A stretch of 64,000 nt of DNA. It comes from Utricularia gibba (lineage: Eukaryota; Streptophyta; Magnoliopsida; Lamiales; Lentibulariaceae). This document shows positions 11,661 to 25,047 of the stretch, piece by piece; within the stretch, counting starts at the first letter, position 1, and each line of letters begins with the position of its first letter. Under the pieces are notes generated by a model. The model had not been told where the DNA came from. It saw only the letters and a list, made by a program, of their open reading frames with translations, and did not search any database. The DNA is taken from contig NEEC01000019.1 in NCBI GenBank assembly GCA_002189035.1, positions 1,860,001 to 1,924,000 on the forward strand, in the 5' to 3' direction. The position numbers were made by a program, and so were the translations under genes.

Positions 11661-12804
11661 ATGGAGGAGAATCATCGGGACGACAACATCTCCCATCTGC
11701 AGAAACACGTTATGTTCTTCGATCGGAACAACGACGGCGTCGTTTACCCCTCGGAGACATTCAAAGGTTTTTTTTTTTTTTTTTTGTATTTTATCAGATC
11801 CTGATTTCCCGTGATTTTGTCTTTCTCGGATTCGATTGTTGTGAAATGCTAATGATTGTGGTTTTTCAGGGTTTCGAGCAATTGGTTGTGGGCTTTTGCT
11901 ATCATCTTTCGCCGCTGTCTTCATCAATGTCGGTCTCAGTCGCAAAACGCGACCTGTAAGATGCTTCACTGTTAAAAAAATCTCTAATTAACATAAACCC
12001 CATGACTTCAACTGCTTTCTCTCGAGAACAGGGGAAACCCTTTTCATTCCGATTCCCAATTGAAGTGAAAAACATCAGTTTAGCCATTCACACCAGCGAT
12101 TCCGGGGTGTACGACAAAGATGGCAGGTGGGTCTTTTTTTCAAATTTCAGTCCCAAAGTAACAGCACAGTAGGATAACCGCTGCTTTCTCCTTTGTAGAT
12201 TCGATCCTGCCAAATTCGAGGAGATTTTCGCAGAGCATGCGAAAACACACAAGAATGCATTGACATACAAGGAGTTGAAAGGTCTACTGAGAGCTAACCG
12301 GCAACCAAATGATTTCGCTGGATGGTAGTGGCCCTCACTCACCCCAGTCTCAGTCCAAGATACGAAATCTAGTTCATTGAATGATCATAAATATCGCTTT
12401 GCAGGATTGCGGCCTTCTCAGAATGGAAGATTCTGTACCACATTGGTAGGGAGAAGGATGGCTTGCTTCGAAAAAGCACGGTGAGTGCAGTTTATGAAGA
12501 TTGATTTCAATTTCCCTCGGCTGCCGGAATCCCACTCTTATGCTGATTTCGTATGAAAATACAGGTGAAAGGCGTGTATGATGGAAGCTTGTTCGCCCGA
12601 TTGGCTGAGGAAAGGGCCGCCAAAGGAAGTAAACAGAGACTGGAAACCGGAACTGTGTGCTGTGTGTGTTTGTATCGGGGCGAGAACTGCGATATGTATG
12701 CAAAAGAACGTCTCCCAAGTGCTTGCGAGAGGTGCATGAACCCATTGCTTTCGCTTGTGTTCATATTCCAACACGTGCTCCATTTTACTCTACGTGTCAG
12801 TTGA
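11661..12804 (+). CDS. Caleosin / peroxygenase
   Basis: Six exons (11661-11766, 11870-11955, 12032-12126, 12199-12324, 12405-12480, 12565-12804) encode 242 residues. The single EF-hand is intact ([14 protein letters not shown]). The two histidines thought to ligate haem are present (LQKHVMFFD and [10 protein letters not shown]). Later family blocks [31 protein letters not shown] and [11 protein letters not shown] are also present. Caleosins bind calcium and use fatty-acid hydroperoxides to oxidise lipids, on oil bodies or ER. The usual proline knot between EF-hand and helix is not apparent and the N-terminus is short, so this may be a non-oil-body member. After LAEERAAKG about 50 cysteine-containing and hydrophobic residues follow that I do not recognise from the family; see findings. 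Confidence 0.88.
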
Positions 12805-13229
12805 CAATTGGCCTTTTTTTAGTATGTGTTTATTGTAAAAATATTAAAGGATAATAATTTTCATGTAGAATATAATCAATATATATTAAACAAACCGGAT
12901 TTACGGGAGGCGATTATAGTGGGCCGGACCCGGGGATGGGTGACATCGCAATCAGTTGGGCTGGGCCCGGTCCTCCTGGACGGCAGTAACGTATATAAAT
13001 ATATAATAAATAATTATTTTTTTTTATTTTGTTTTAATCAAATTGATAGGAAGGGGTTGTCTAGGGCGTGTTTCTTGGACGCGTTACGGAAGAGTTTGGA
13101 TTCCTCCAGGTATCTTCGGGTTTCCACAGGGGAACTGGGTTTCTTGTTTCTTCTACAAATTGAAGCGATCAGGTACTTGTGAGTTTGGCATCCGTTGTTT
13201 GCCTGAGATTTCTGCTGCTGATTTGAAGG
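12805..13229. other. Short intergenic region / PUX2 leader
   Basis: Holds the 3' end of the caleosin transcript, an AT-rich patch near 12990-13040, and the likely 5' UTR of PUX2. No coding exon supported. Confidence 0.45.
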
Positions 13230-14785
13230 ATGGATGAAATGAGGGATAAGATGAAGGGTTTGATGAAGAAGGTCAACTTCTCCTCTTCATCGTCTGGGAA
13301 ATTCAAGGGCCAGGGTAGAGTTCTCGGATCCTCATCTTCCTCTTCACCTTCACCCTCACCTTCACCTTCATTGCGCAATTCCAATCCTCCTCCTCCTCCT
13401 CGCAAGATTATTACCCCTCGTGAACCTGAATCCGATCCCAAGAAAGTGGAAATCCCGGTACTCCCGAATCCGAGTTCTGAAACTGGCTTTGATCCGTTCA
13501 ATTCTTTGATTACTTCGGGGAAAAGGAACCCGAATGGGTATTCCTTGAAAGTGTTCGAGTGTCCTGGTTGTGGTCGAGGATATAGTTCCGAGGAGGAGGT
13601 ATCTGCCCACATTGATTCATGTGCGGAAAGCTCGAAATCAGTTATTGAGGGCGAGAGCACAGCAGCCGAAGAAGGACAATCAGAATCAAATGTTAATGGG
13701 GATCAATTGCAGGAATGCATCAGTACTTACGTTTCTGGGAAACCGAGCGATGCCGCGATTGAGGTTGTGATTAAACTGCTGAGGAATGTAGTGAAAGAGC
13801 CTGGGAACTCAAAGTTTAGGAGAATTAGATTGGTGAATCCCAAGATAAAAGAGGCAATTGCTGATATTCCTGGAGGAGTTGAGTTGCTAGAATACATAGG
13901 TTTTGTGCTTAAAGACGAGGATGGGGATATGTTCCTGATTATGGAAGAAGAACCCACAGAGCTCGTGATTAATTTAGCTGTGAATGCTGTCTCACTTTTG
14001 GAGAAGAAGAATCAGCCTCCTGCTGAACCACGAACATTGGAGAAGCGTGAGAAACCAGAGCCTGTTCAGCCCAAGCAATTCGACAGACAGGTTCTTTAGA
14101 AAAAAACTCTACATTGGCTAACAAGCATCTCTTCTAGTCGCCATTTTCGTCTGTCGTTCAAAATGCATGATCTGTTCATTGTAGATTCGTGTGTTCTTCT
14201 CGGTGCCGGAGAGTGTAGCAGCGAGGATTGAGGTGCCGGATTCGTTTTACAACCTGACAGCTGAAGAAGTGAAGCGGGAAGCGGAGATGAGAAGGAGAAA
14301 GATAGAGGAATCGAAGCTTTTGATCCCCAAATCATACAGAGAAAAACAAGCACAAGCAAGCAAACGGCGTTACAAGAGAACACTCATACGTGTACAGTTC
14401 CCGGACGGTGTCGTGCTGCAAGCCATTTTCTCTCCTTCAGAGGCAACCATAGCCCTATACGAGGTGCTGATCCGTTGCATTCTTGATCACTGTTGACGCT
14501 TCAGTTTCTTGAATCTTGTTGCTTTTTTTGTGGATGAATCAGTTCGTTAGCTCGGCACTCAAGGATCCAAGCCTCCAGTTCGAACTGTTGCACCCGGTTG
14601 TGGTGAAGCGGCGCGTAATCCCACATTCCACCGGCGCCGGCGAGAAGCGGGTGACTCTAGAAGACGAGGATCTGGTTCCTTCTGCTCTTCTCAAGTTCAA
14701 ACCCATCGAAACCGACGACGTCGTTTTCACTGGGCTGTCCAACGAACTCCTCCTCATAAGCGAGCCTCTCCAGCCCGGTCCATAA
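13230..14785 (+). CDS. PUX2: Plant UBX domain-containing protein 2 (PUX2-like)
   Basis: Three exons (13230-14090, 14185-14463, 14543-14785) encode 460 residues. Residues about 25-50 are a low-complexity Ser/Pro run. A C2H2-like finger follows near residue 110 ([20 protein letters not shown]). About 165-245 form the PUB domain ([16 protein letters not shown] and [14 protein letters not shown]). The last exons carry the UBX domain ([20 protein letters not shown] and [11 protein letters not shown]). PUX proteins are adaptors of the AAA-ATPase CDC48/p97; PUX2 binds it at membranes together with the syntaxin SYP31. The finger-PUB-UBX order is diagnostic for the PUX2 group. The start ATG is followed by the family N-terminus [15 protein letters not shown]. 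Confidence 0.92.
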
Positions 14786-16363
14786 ATTCATACGCCATAT
14801 TCTATTGATTGTAATTTTTAGAAATCGTTCAATTCAATTATACTCTTCTTATCTTTATTTATTTATTTTTATCCAATGAAAATTATAAAAAATAAAAACT
14901 ATAGGGTGACCTCATTTTGAGATGAGATTAAGATAGTATTTGATAATATATTATAAAAGATTTATAGTCAAATTTACACATAAATCATTGATTTATTAGT
15001 ATATATATATATTAAGTTTGTATTATTATATCATTTATATATTTATTTTTTGAGTATGTAGATACTAAATATAAATGAAAAAGGTTTAATTATAGTTATA
15101 TCACTCACATAATTATATTCCTATTATAATATATTAAATATCATATAAAATTAAGTACATAATACCCAATTATCATATTATCCAACCATCTCTAACACAA
15201 CAATAAATTATTAATATCGATCCGGCCCGGCCCGGCCCGGGCCGTTGGAGGAGGACCCGCTATTTTTCCTCCCCTTCTCCCACGTGCTTAAAGCAGAAAC
15301 CGCGTTTGCCTTAGAGATGGGGCCCACAATAGAGTATTAGAAAAAACAATTTATTATTTTGTTACGTGGATTGATTGCAATATTGTAATTATATTATTTG
15401 TTTATTCAGTTATTTATCCATCTACTGCTGGCTTAGGTTTGCATCCCCACGCGGATGAGAGGTGCGTGGAGGGACAACTTGGGGTAATGGGGTTATTAAT
15501 CTATTTTATTAAAATCTTTGTTATTAATTAAACTAATAAAGACCCAAATCAAAGAGTTAATTACCGGGGGGAGTCACGCGCAAAATTCAAAGGTTGAGTT
15601 GGAGTACGTATCTGGTACTGATTTAGGCCTCGTGATCTAATGCCGACACTGCATCTGGGTGACACGTGGGCCGCTGTGATCGGCCATCCCGTCGGGAAAA
15701 TTTTCCCCTGCGCCGCGGTTGCACCGTGCTCCCCCTTGTGCCGGTAAAAGTCACCCGCCTAGTGATCCGCTCTAGATCCTGATGCCTCCTCCCGCGGGTG
15801 AAACAGCCCGCTGTCCCCCCTCGTTTTTTAAAAGAATTATTTTATTTTTATAATTAATATTTGGATAATTTTAGACATCCACTGGTACGGCAGTTGATTC
15901 GAGGACATTCTTGGGGAAAAGGATTTCACTGGTTCTTCTGTGGAAACTGCGGTCTGGGCACGTGATGCGCGGTCCCGGTGATCGGAACGGGGCGCGCGGT
16001 GGAGGAAGATCGGGTCGCCCCTCTGAATCGGGCATTTAAGAAAGATGAGGTGTTGGGATGAGGTGTGACAAAAAGGCGTAGGAAGCTACAATTCAATGGA
16101 GGCTGGCTGAAACTGACTCCTCGGGTACAATCTCCATCGTCATTAAATAGTGTTGGAAAGCCTGCGAATTACCCCTATTGTTTTCCAGCATTACGGACAA
16201 CCCGTGCCCACAAGGGCTCCCGTTGTTCTCTCTCTTCTCTCCTCTGAGTGGCTCGGGTCACCTATATCTGTGCTGCCGTACCCTTTCTGCCTTCAGTGAC
16301 TCCGCTTCCATCCTCTGGTTTTGATGCTTGTGATTTCTTGAGCCCTTCTGGGGTTTTAGAGGT
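14786..16363. other. Intergenic: PUX2 3' end and JAZ promoter
   Basis: AT-rich from 14800 to 15200, then a GC stretch of repeated CGGCC units at 15222-15243, then GC-richer promoter-like DNA with three CACGTG boxes up to the JAZ start. No coding exon seen. Confidence 0.5.
15281..15964. promoter_or_regulatory. Three G-boxes upstream of the JAZ gene
   Basis: CACGTG occurs at 15281-15286, 15663-15668 and 15959-15964, about 1080, 700 and 400 bases before the JAZ ATG. The G-box is the core site of MYC2-type bHLH factors, which are known to switch on JAZ genes in a feedback loop. Binding here is inference from motif and neighbour. Confidence 0.5.
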
Positions 16364-17663
16364 ATGGAGATGGACTTTATGGGCTTGAGTTCTAGGAATC
16401 CTATTGTTGTTAAGGAGGAGATCGTTGAAGGACCCTCTGAAGATTTGGGTGAGTCTTCGCCTCCTTGATTCCTCATTTTTCTTGTATTGGGATTCTGCTG
16501 AATTCGTTTCTTTAGTTAATTTTGTCTGATCTTGTGTGTTTGGCGGAGACCCAGTTTAAAGGAATGGATTTGTTGAGTCAGTTGTGTGATGGAAGGTAGA
16601 ACTGAAAGGGGGGTTGAGTTTCCTGATTTTTCTTTTCTTCAATTGGTTTCACGGCAGGATTTGGCCGGAGCTCCGGCGTCCCGTGGCTGCTTCCGGCCAA
16701 GCCTTTGGCCCTTTTTCAGTTCTCGTCTGTGAAATCTGAACAATCTGAGAAACTGGGCAAGGTAAAATAGTTGTTTCGTCTCCGTCCTTTTTTCAACCTC
16801 TATGCGTCTTGATTTATGGCTGTTTTTTTTTTTTTTTTTACCAGAGTTCTCCAGGCCACTTTCTGGGTAGAATTCCCACTGTTCCAGTGACTGATAAAGG
16901 GTAAAAAGGATTGCCAAAGTTTGTTTCAGTTTTGTTCGATCAGGGAGTGTGAATCTGATTTCTTCTGATGCATTTGTTGTAGGGTGAAGAACAAGGCAGT
17001 GAATCCGTCGGCTCAATTAACCATATTCTACGGCGGAGCCGTCACTGTTTTCGATGAAATCACGCCGGAGAAGGTACCTAGATAGATCTCTCTCCGCCGT
17101 CGATTCACGACTCATCTGTTTGTTCTGATTTCGTGAATTCGTTAGGCCCAGGCCATAATCTGTATGGCCGGTAAAGGAGCTCCAAAAGTCGTCGTCGGCG
17201 ACCCCGCTCCAACCTCCGGCCACCGCAGCCCCATCTCCGCCGATTCCACGAACCCCCCTCCTCCCGCTAACGATTGCGAAACAGTCAAAGTGGAGACTCC
17301 CAAACTCATCCCCTCCGCCTCCGCCATGATCTCCTCAGGTTTCCTCTTAAAACACAAACTGCCCCTTAAAAATTACGCCGCAACTGGGATTACTGAACTC
17401 TTCTATTTCCTACAGCCGTTCCTCAGGCCCGGAAAGCCTCGCTGGTTCGATTCCTGGAGAAGCGCAAGGAGAGGTAACCATTCCACACCTTCTACCCCGA
17501 TTCAGAGGCAATCTGTCCATCATTAACCGGCTTCCATTCCAGGGCGATGAGTGCGGCGCCGTACACGATGACCAAGAAATCTCCGGAACAGAGGGAAGTG
17601 GCCTCCTCCGCAATCTCCGGCGCTGGCTCCACCTCCGGCAAGGAGATCGCCGATGATGTTTGA
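16364..17663 (+). CDS. JAZ/TIFY repressor (JAZ3/TIFY6-like)
   Basis: Seven exons (16364-16448, 16658-16761, 16845-16900, 16983-17073, 17146-17338, 17416-17473, 17543-17663) encode 235 residues. The start MEMDFMGLSSRNPIVVKEE resembles the JAZ3/JAZ4 N-terminus. The ZIM/TIFY domain is QLTIFYGGAVTVFDEITPEK followed by AQAIICMAG. The Jas motif ASLVRFLEKRKERAMSAAPY keeps the SL-F-KR-R-PY signature. JAZ proteins hold MYC factors off through the Jas motif and recruit NINJA/TOPLESS through TIFY; jasmonoyl-isoleucine drives their COI1-dependent degradation in the nucleus. No EAR motif is seen. The last intron falls inside the Jas motif after KRKER, the classic position for alternative splicing. Confidence 0.93.
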
Positions 17664-18424
17664 CGGGGAGGAGCGGCGCGGCAGCTGTGTGTCTTCTAAC
17701 CGATAAATAGTACAACTAAGCGTACAATAAAAGTGTTACCACCACCTATCCAGCAGCAGGGGCATGCACAATCTGAGTAATTCTTCCAAGTTCCAGACTC
17801 CATGGATGGTATTGGTGTTGTTGGTGTTGGTGTTGTCCAGAATTTTCAACATTCCGCCGGGTAATGGTCCCGGCCGCCGGGAGTTGTCAGTGCTTCACGG
17901 AATCTTCATCCGAAACCCGCCTCCCATGCTTTTATTATTTAATACTATTTTCTTTTACCGCGTGCTGCAATAAATAATATAGTCTATACGCTTTCTTTTT
18001 ATTTTAATTTTCGGTTTTTGCTTTTTAATATTATATTAATATTTTAATATAAAGCCTTAAACCGCTCACAATTGGAGACTCCATCTTGTTACCGATTGAA
18101 TTTGAAAATTAACAATAATACCCATCACGATTCCATTCTTGTATTGTACAATTTTTTTTTGTTTACTTACAATATTATATATTTTAATTTCTTATTTAAA
18201 ATAAGGTTTGATTACAATTCTTGTTTATATTCACTCTTTTTAAACACTTAGCATACTTATTGATTATCCCCTCATTTCATTGGTATGAGTTAAGGCTTGA
18301 TTTTAATATCAAATATCATGAATTCATCTTTAATTTATATAATGTTGTTCGTTTTAAACACTAAACCTTCATAGTTTTAAATGCATGTGACAAATGAATA
18401 TATTATATGTAGTGTATGACTTCT
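17664..18424. other. Intergenic between convergent JAZ and SKIP28 genes
   Basis: The first 300 bases likely hold the JAZ 3' UTR; the rest is AT-rich. Both neighbouring genes point into this region. No exon seen. Confidence 0.45.
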
Positions 18425-19369
18425 TCAAACAAAGTTAAAATGGCAGGAGTCACATACAAAGCCAGACGATCCTAAATCTCTGGGATCAGCATGCCTGCTG
18501 CAGCATGGCTTGTTGCATAAACTGCATTTAGGCTGCTGTGTGATCCAGCATTCTGAACACATTGCATCCTCGCAACAAGTCTCCTCTATTTCATCATCCT
18601 TCTTCAAGCAAGCTCCACATTCTATGCATCTAACAACGCAGAGGGTGCATCCCCTGCATATCACCACCCCACATGAAGCTTTGGGGCAGTCGAAAACCAG
18701 CCCCACTTCGTTGCATTTGGGGCATATATCGACATCAATCTCAGGTCCAGCCTTCATTCTTTGGAGGGGGAGAGTTTCATGTACTCATGGTAAAGCACCT
18801 TGCTTTCCCTTACCTGTTTTCCTTTGTTCACGAGTTGCTGTAGAGTTTTGAGTTGCCGCTGAGTGAAGCAGATACTGTGGATACTAATTCGATTCAGTCT
18901 TACATGTTTGGCTGCTTCGATGATTGCCTCTGGTGTTAAGCTTGTGCAGCCTGGTAAATACATCTGAAAGTGTAGTTACTGTAAGGTTAGTTGATCCAAA
19001 CTAAATACTACAAAGGGAAGCAATTAGCACCTCAGTGATGTTTGGATTAGATGCGACAACTCTCAGCAGCCCATCATCTGTAACCTTTGAACAGTTGATG
19101 AGAGCAAGAACCTGAATTCTGCCTTTTCCTCTGGAAGCCAGTTCCATTAGAATAGCATCTGTGAGCCGATAGCTCAAGGGCCGATCGAAAAAAGGTTTCA
19201 ACCATGGAAGTATGTCGTTTCTCACCGCATCTCTGAGTGATTTGCAGACTTGGGCCATCGCCAGAATTTCATACACGGGAAGATAGGCCAAAACGAAGAA
19301 TACAGCTTCGTGGGGCGAGCGCTCATGCTCTGATGCCGAACAATCCCCATCCAATTCGCTGTGATCCAT
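18425..19369 (-). CDS. SKIP28: F-box protein SKIP28-like
   Basis: Two exons, 19369-19031 and 18963-18425. Exon 1 carries the F-box-like segment (EAVFFVLAYLPVYEILAMAQ then VCKSLRDAVRND) and the start of a leucine-rich region (VLALINCSKVTDDGLLRVVA). Exon 2 continues PGCTSLTPEAI and ends in a Cys-rich zinc-binding-like tail (DICPKCNEVGLVFDCPKASC and CSLCNKPCCSRH). F-box proteins of this type pair with SKP1/ASK to choose substrates for SCF ubiquitin ligases; the target is unknown. As written, the frame stops at 18754-18756, just before the Cys-rich tail. One extra C in the run at 18766-18770 would join them into 292 residues. Exon 2 is 539 bases, one short of a whole number of codons. An in-frame ATG 57 bases upstream is an alternative start. 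Confidence 0.85.
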
Positions 19370-19851
19370 AGTGGGTCTCTTTGATTGATAGTGAAGATTT
19401 ATTTTGGAGATGGTGTGGGAATGCAAACCCTGTAAGCAAAGAAACTAGAGCCCCAGGATAAGGCTTTGAAGCAAGAAGTCAAGATAAATCTAGTGATATC
19501 CAAAGCCCAGAAAGGTTACGGCCCCACGACAGAAAAAAGAAAAAGAAATATATCCCACCATCAAATCAACTTGATGCTCACGAATACAAGAAGTTCATTT
19601 GTCCAAACTACATCACCAAAACATCATTCAAGCATTTCATCAAACATGAGCAAGGCAGCAGAAAACGGCAAGCCACTTCCGTGCTTCCCACCCAGGAGGA
19701 GCATTATCGTCATCATCTCGCATAAAATCAGGAGTATGGAAGACGTTCTACCTCGGTGGAAGCAACGTTCCAAACCAAAAGACAACATTTTTACACACAA
19801 AGAAGAAAAAAAAGGGGAGAGGGGGTTGATGGCATGATAAAATCCAATCAA
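19370..19851. other. Intergenic between SKIP28 and dynein light chain genes
   Basis: Contains the SKIP28 leader and the 3' UTR of the light-chain gene, both on the minus strand. No further coding sequence recognised. Confidence 0.45.
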
Positions 19852-20398
19852 TCAACAGTCATGTGGGGTGATGGCAGTTTTGAAGAGGAGCACGTAGAGG
19901 TTGTCAATTGAGAAGTACAGGAAACCGCCCAGCGAATGAGTGACGAAGGAGCCAAAGCTTGTCCCGACGATGCAATGCCAAGCTGGGCCGTACGCTGAGT
20001 CGAACTCCTGCAACACCACACCCAGATACACTTGTACAACAATGTACTCAAATATCGAGTTTCATTTCCAATATTTCAAAATAAAATCACGGAACTTCAA
20101 GAACTCCTGCAGGGGCGTTTACCTTCTTGAGTTGAAGAGCCAGAGCCTTGCTGTGAACGTTTCGAGGCGCAGGCACAGAAAGCGAACGCAGAAACGCGGT
20201 GGCGACATTGAAAGCGTGGTTCTGCAACGACAAGGGCATATCCGCAGCCCTGACTCTGACCACCAACCTCGCGTCTCCCCCACCAGAACCATCACCACCC
20301 TCGCATTTCTTCTTCGCGTTCTGATTCAGCTTCTGCTTCATTATCAAGTCTCTCAAGAACTTGCTCCTCCGCTCCAGCTCTTGCTCAGCCCCCTCCAT
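19852..20398 (-). CDS. Dynein light chain LC8-type protein
   Basis: Two exons (20398-20123 and 20007-19852) encode 143 residues. The C-terminal 85 or so are the LC8 fold: LQNHAFNVATAFLRSL, then EFDSAYGPAWHCIVGTSFGS, then FVTHSLGGFLYFSIDNLYVL ending LLFK. The N-terminal 55 residues are charged, with a Gly/Asp-rich linker, and look plant-specific. LC8 proteins dimerise and act as hubs that hold partner proteins together. Flowering plants lack dynein heavy chains, so the role is dynein-independent. The start is the first ATG of the frame; the upstream TTG is ignored. Confidence 0.9.
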
Positions 20399-21283
20399 CA
20401 AGTGTCTAGCCGCCGCCCAACCGAGAGCTTCGAAGAAGAAGAAGAAGAAGAGATGGAGAGCAATGGGCGCGGAGTGGATCGTACAAGTAGCGTCATCAGG
20501 TCGTCAGTCAAAGCAACACCAAAAGGGAAAAGTTGAAGAATCTCGTGTCTCCAAGGGCATGAATTATCTGTTGACTCGGATTCATTCATGCGCCTTGCTT
20601 CTTTTGCCGGGCACGTGATGCAACAAGGAGCGTGGAAGCCTTGTCCCCTCACGCGAAATGCGTTACTTTTTTCTAATTTTCTTTTTAATAAATAATTCGT
20701 ATTTATCTTAATTATGAGAAATAATCAATAACTAAAATGAGTAATTTTTATATCTTCGTATTATTTTAATTAATAAGTAAATAAAATTTTACTCTAAAAT
20801 GAATATTTATGATCATTTTTTTAACAATAAATATTTTTTAACATGTAACTCTATGTATAAAATTCAAATAATATTTATTTTCAAAAATTTCTTTATACAA
20901 AATATTAACTAAATTAAATTGTTAAGAAACCACATATTTGAGATTATTATTAATAAAAATAAATATGTTTTAAAATTAAAGAAATGAGGTGCAAAAAGGA
21001 GAAACATGAAAATATTTGAAGACCCGGTAAAATCGTAAAAGCTGCGAAGGTGTCTGGTGGGGCCGGGGCGTGGATCCATCTATCAGTTCCGGACGATGTA
21101 ACAGTGAAATGTGAGCCCACGCGGCGCCCCGTGCCTGTCACATCAGCCTTTTTACTGTTTGGTTGACCGCAGTACATTTTCCCCAAAGCAAGTCAATTTT
21201 CTTTTTTCTTTTTACCTTTTTGTTTTCCCAACAAGTAAATGGAACTCCTCCTTTCCCCTTTGTTTCTGGAAGGTAATAATACA
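20399..21283. other. Intergenic between light-chain and PCR genes
   Basis: AT-rich core (about 20660-20980) flanked by the likely light-chain promoter and the 3' UTR of the PCR gene. No exon or RNA gene seen. Confidence 0.45.
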
Positions 21284-22212
21284 TCAAAGTATGCATCTTA
21301 TCTCTGCATTCGAGGCATTGCCGGGGGCACGCCAGCCCCGCGATTGTGTAGCTCCATGTGTTCCGTGCCATCCTGAGTAGAAAAGAGAAAAAAGAAATAG
21401 TTTATTATTGAAATTAAGTATAAGATATATGTAATGAAATTTAAATACATAAGAAACATGTATCATATTATAAAACATGAGATCTAATTAGTTATTGATG
21501 ATACTTAATATCTTATATACTTGATTACTTAAATGAAATTAATTGTTTTAATATTTAGATGGAGATGAGGAGGAGATGGGAATAGGAGTGAATACCTAGA
21601 GACATGTCGAAGCCTTGATTTCGGAGCTCACGATACTCTTGGCAGAGGGCGCACGGCTCGCACCAAAAATGAAGCAGGCAGTCTCCACCGGGGGACTCCT
21701 GCAGCGAGTAGAGCTTCCGCATTTTGGTGCGATAGAAGCACGAGTAGAGGCAAGGGAACCCGGTGACACATGAAATCACGGCGTACAGCGCCCCGGCCAC
21801 GCCATAAGCTGCACACGTTGCATGGAGATTTTATGCAAGTTTTTGCTTGCTATATGTGCGGGCTGGTGCTCGTTATCATGGGGTTGTGGGTGCCTGAATT
21901 CTGTCATTATGAGCAAAGGGAGGAGACTCACAGCTTGATCCTCTATCCACAATCTCGGCTACAAGCCCAAAGGTGACGCAGGGACACCAAAAAGTGATGC
22001 AACCTAAGGACAGCATGATGTAGATAAACTGATGGGAGGGTGCATGGGACAACGCAACGATTGTACAACTTACAGTTTTTGAGATCAGAGAAGCAGCCAA
22101 AGAGGCCTGTAGACCAGGCGACTTTCGCGCCCTCGTAGTTGAAGGACGGAGGGGGTGCCGCCGGAGGAGGGGCGGAGCTGTAACCGGGCAGAGTCTGATG
22201 ATTAGTGCTCAT
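21284..22212 (-). CDS. PLANT CADMIUM RESISTANCE-type PLAC8 protein
   Basis: Four exons (22212-22074, 22003-21932, 21808-21596, 21372-21284) read 170 residues. After a Pro-rich N-terminus comes [20 protein letters not shown] followed by CPCVTFG, with the CCxxxxCPC signature of PCR proteins. A hydrophobic segment ([20 protein letters not shown]) and the second Cys motif ([13 protein letters not shown]) follow, then [17 protein letters not shown]8 proteins sit in the plasma membrane and influence cadmium and zinc levels or organ size. The last exon is ambiguous: the spliced frame gives an unfamiliar tail, while another frame gives [19 protein letters not shown] and stops at 21298, closer to family ends. 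The stop of the RLCK gene lies only 217 bases upstream. Confidence 0.85.
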
Positions 22213-22428
22213 ATTACGATCAATGGAACAGCAGGAATCCCGTTCTTTTGCACATTTATGGCCAGGAAAAGAAGTGAATATTGGAAAAAAATAGGAAGGA
22301 GACAAGTCATGTGAGCCAATGAAATTATAGTGAAGCATAACATCATCCACACTAACTCGTCATAAACACTTCAAAATTCCCAATTTACAAAAGAATAGTT
22401 AGGTATTCACCTGCAACTTACTTGGAGC

Positions 22429-24342
<1,914 letters not shown>

Positions 24343-25047
24343 CCAGCGAGGTCTTGTCAACCGGGACCATTATTCATCGAGTAACTGAATTCAGAGGTTA
24401 CGTATGCTGTGAAACTAGCACCCCACCAAAGAGCGCGTGCGAAGACCAATTCTCTGCGAGCAAGCACACAGAATTTAGATTCCATGAACGCTCATCATTC
24501 TGATCTCAGTCAACGACAAAGTAATCACAGGAATATTCTTTCTTTTTTTTATAGAAGCTGATCCTTAACCGACTCTCGGACATCATCCGTACATCCGGCC
24601 ACTGGGCTTTTACTGTAATGTTGTCGGGTCTCTAGGATTTCTGTACTCTGGTTGCTGGATGCTTTACTGCTTTGGGCCTAAACTTTTGGGCCCCGTTTAA
24701 AGCCCAGTTAGAGGTCTAGAATTGTGCAGCGGTTTATCGAATGGAGAAGAAAAATCTGATCTCACTTCAGCGGTTGCCGTTGCCGTTGCCGGTGATTCTT
24801 GGCGGCGGTTTTCGGAGTTTCCGATCTCGAAGTAGTACTGTATTCTTGGCTTAGAACTCAATTCCTCGTTCATTCCTCCACGATTACTCCTTTCGCGGTA
24901 ATCTGGGGAGACTATCGCGTCTTGTTCTATCTCTTCTAGTTCCATGGATTCTTGAGTAGCCCTTTTCTAGTTCTATAGGTTATTGTTGTTTGCTGCTGCT
25001 CGCACATTGCTCCACGCTTCCTTATTTCGCTGTAATCTGAAGGGTTT
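24343..25047. other. Divergent promoter region between RLCK and methylthiotransferase
   Basis: The two flanking genes are transcribed away from each other, so both promoters must lie here. An open frame on the minus strand (24697-24945) has no recognisable motif and is probably leader or promoter sequence. Confidence 0.5.

Noticed and set aside
24697-24945. 82-codon open frame on the minus strand
   Set aside because: No motif or family, lies between two divergent genes, and has a GCCGTT-repeat-driven Ala/Thr run; likely promoter or leader DNA.
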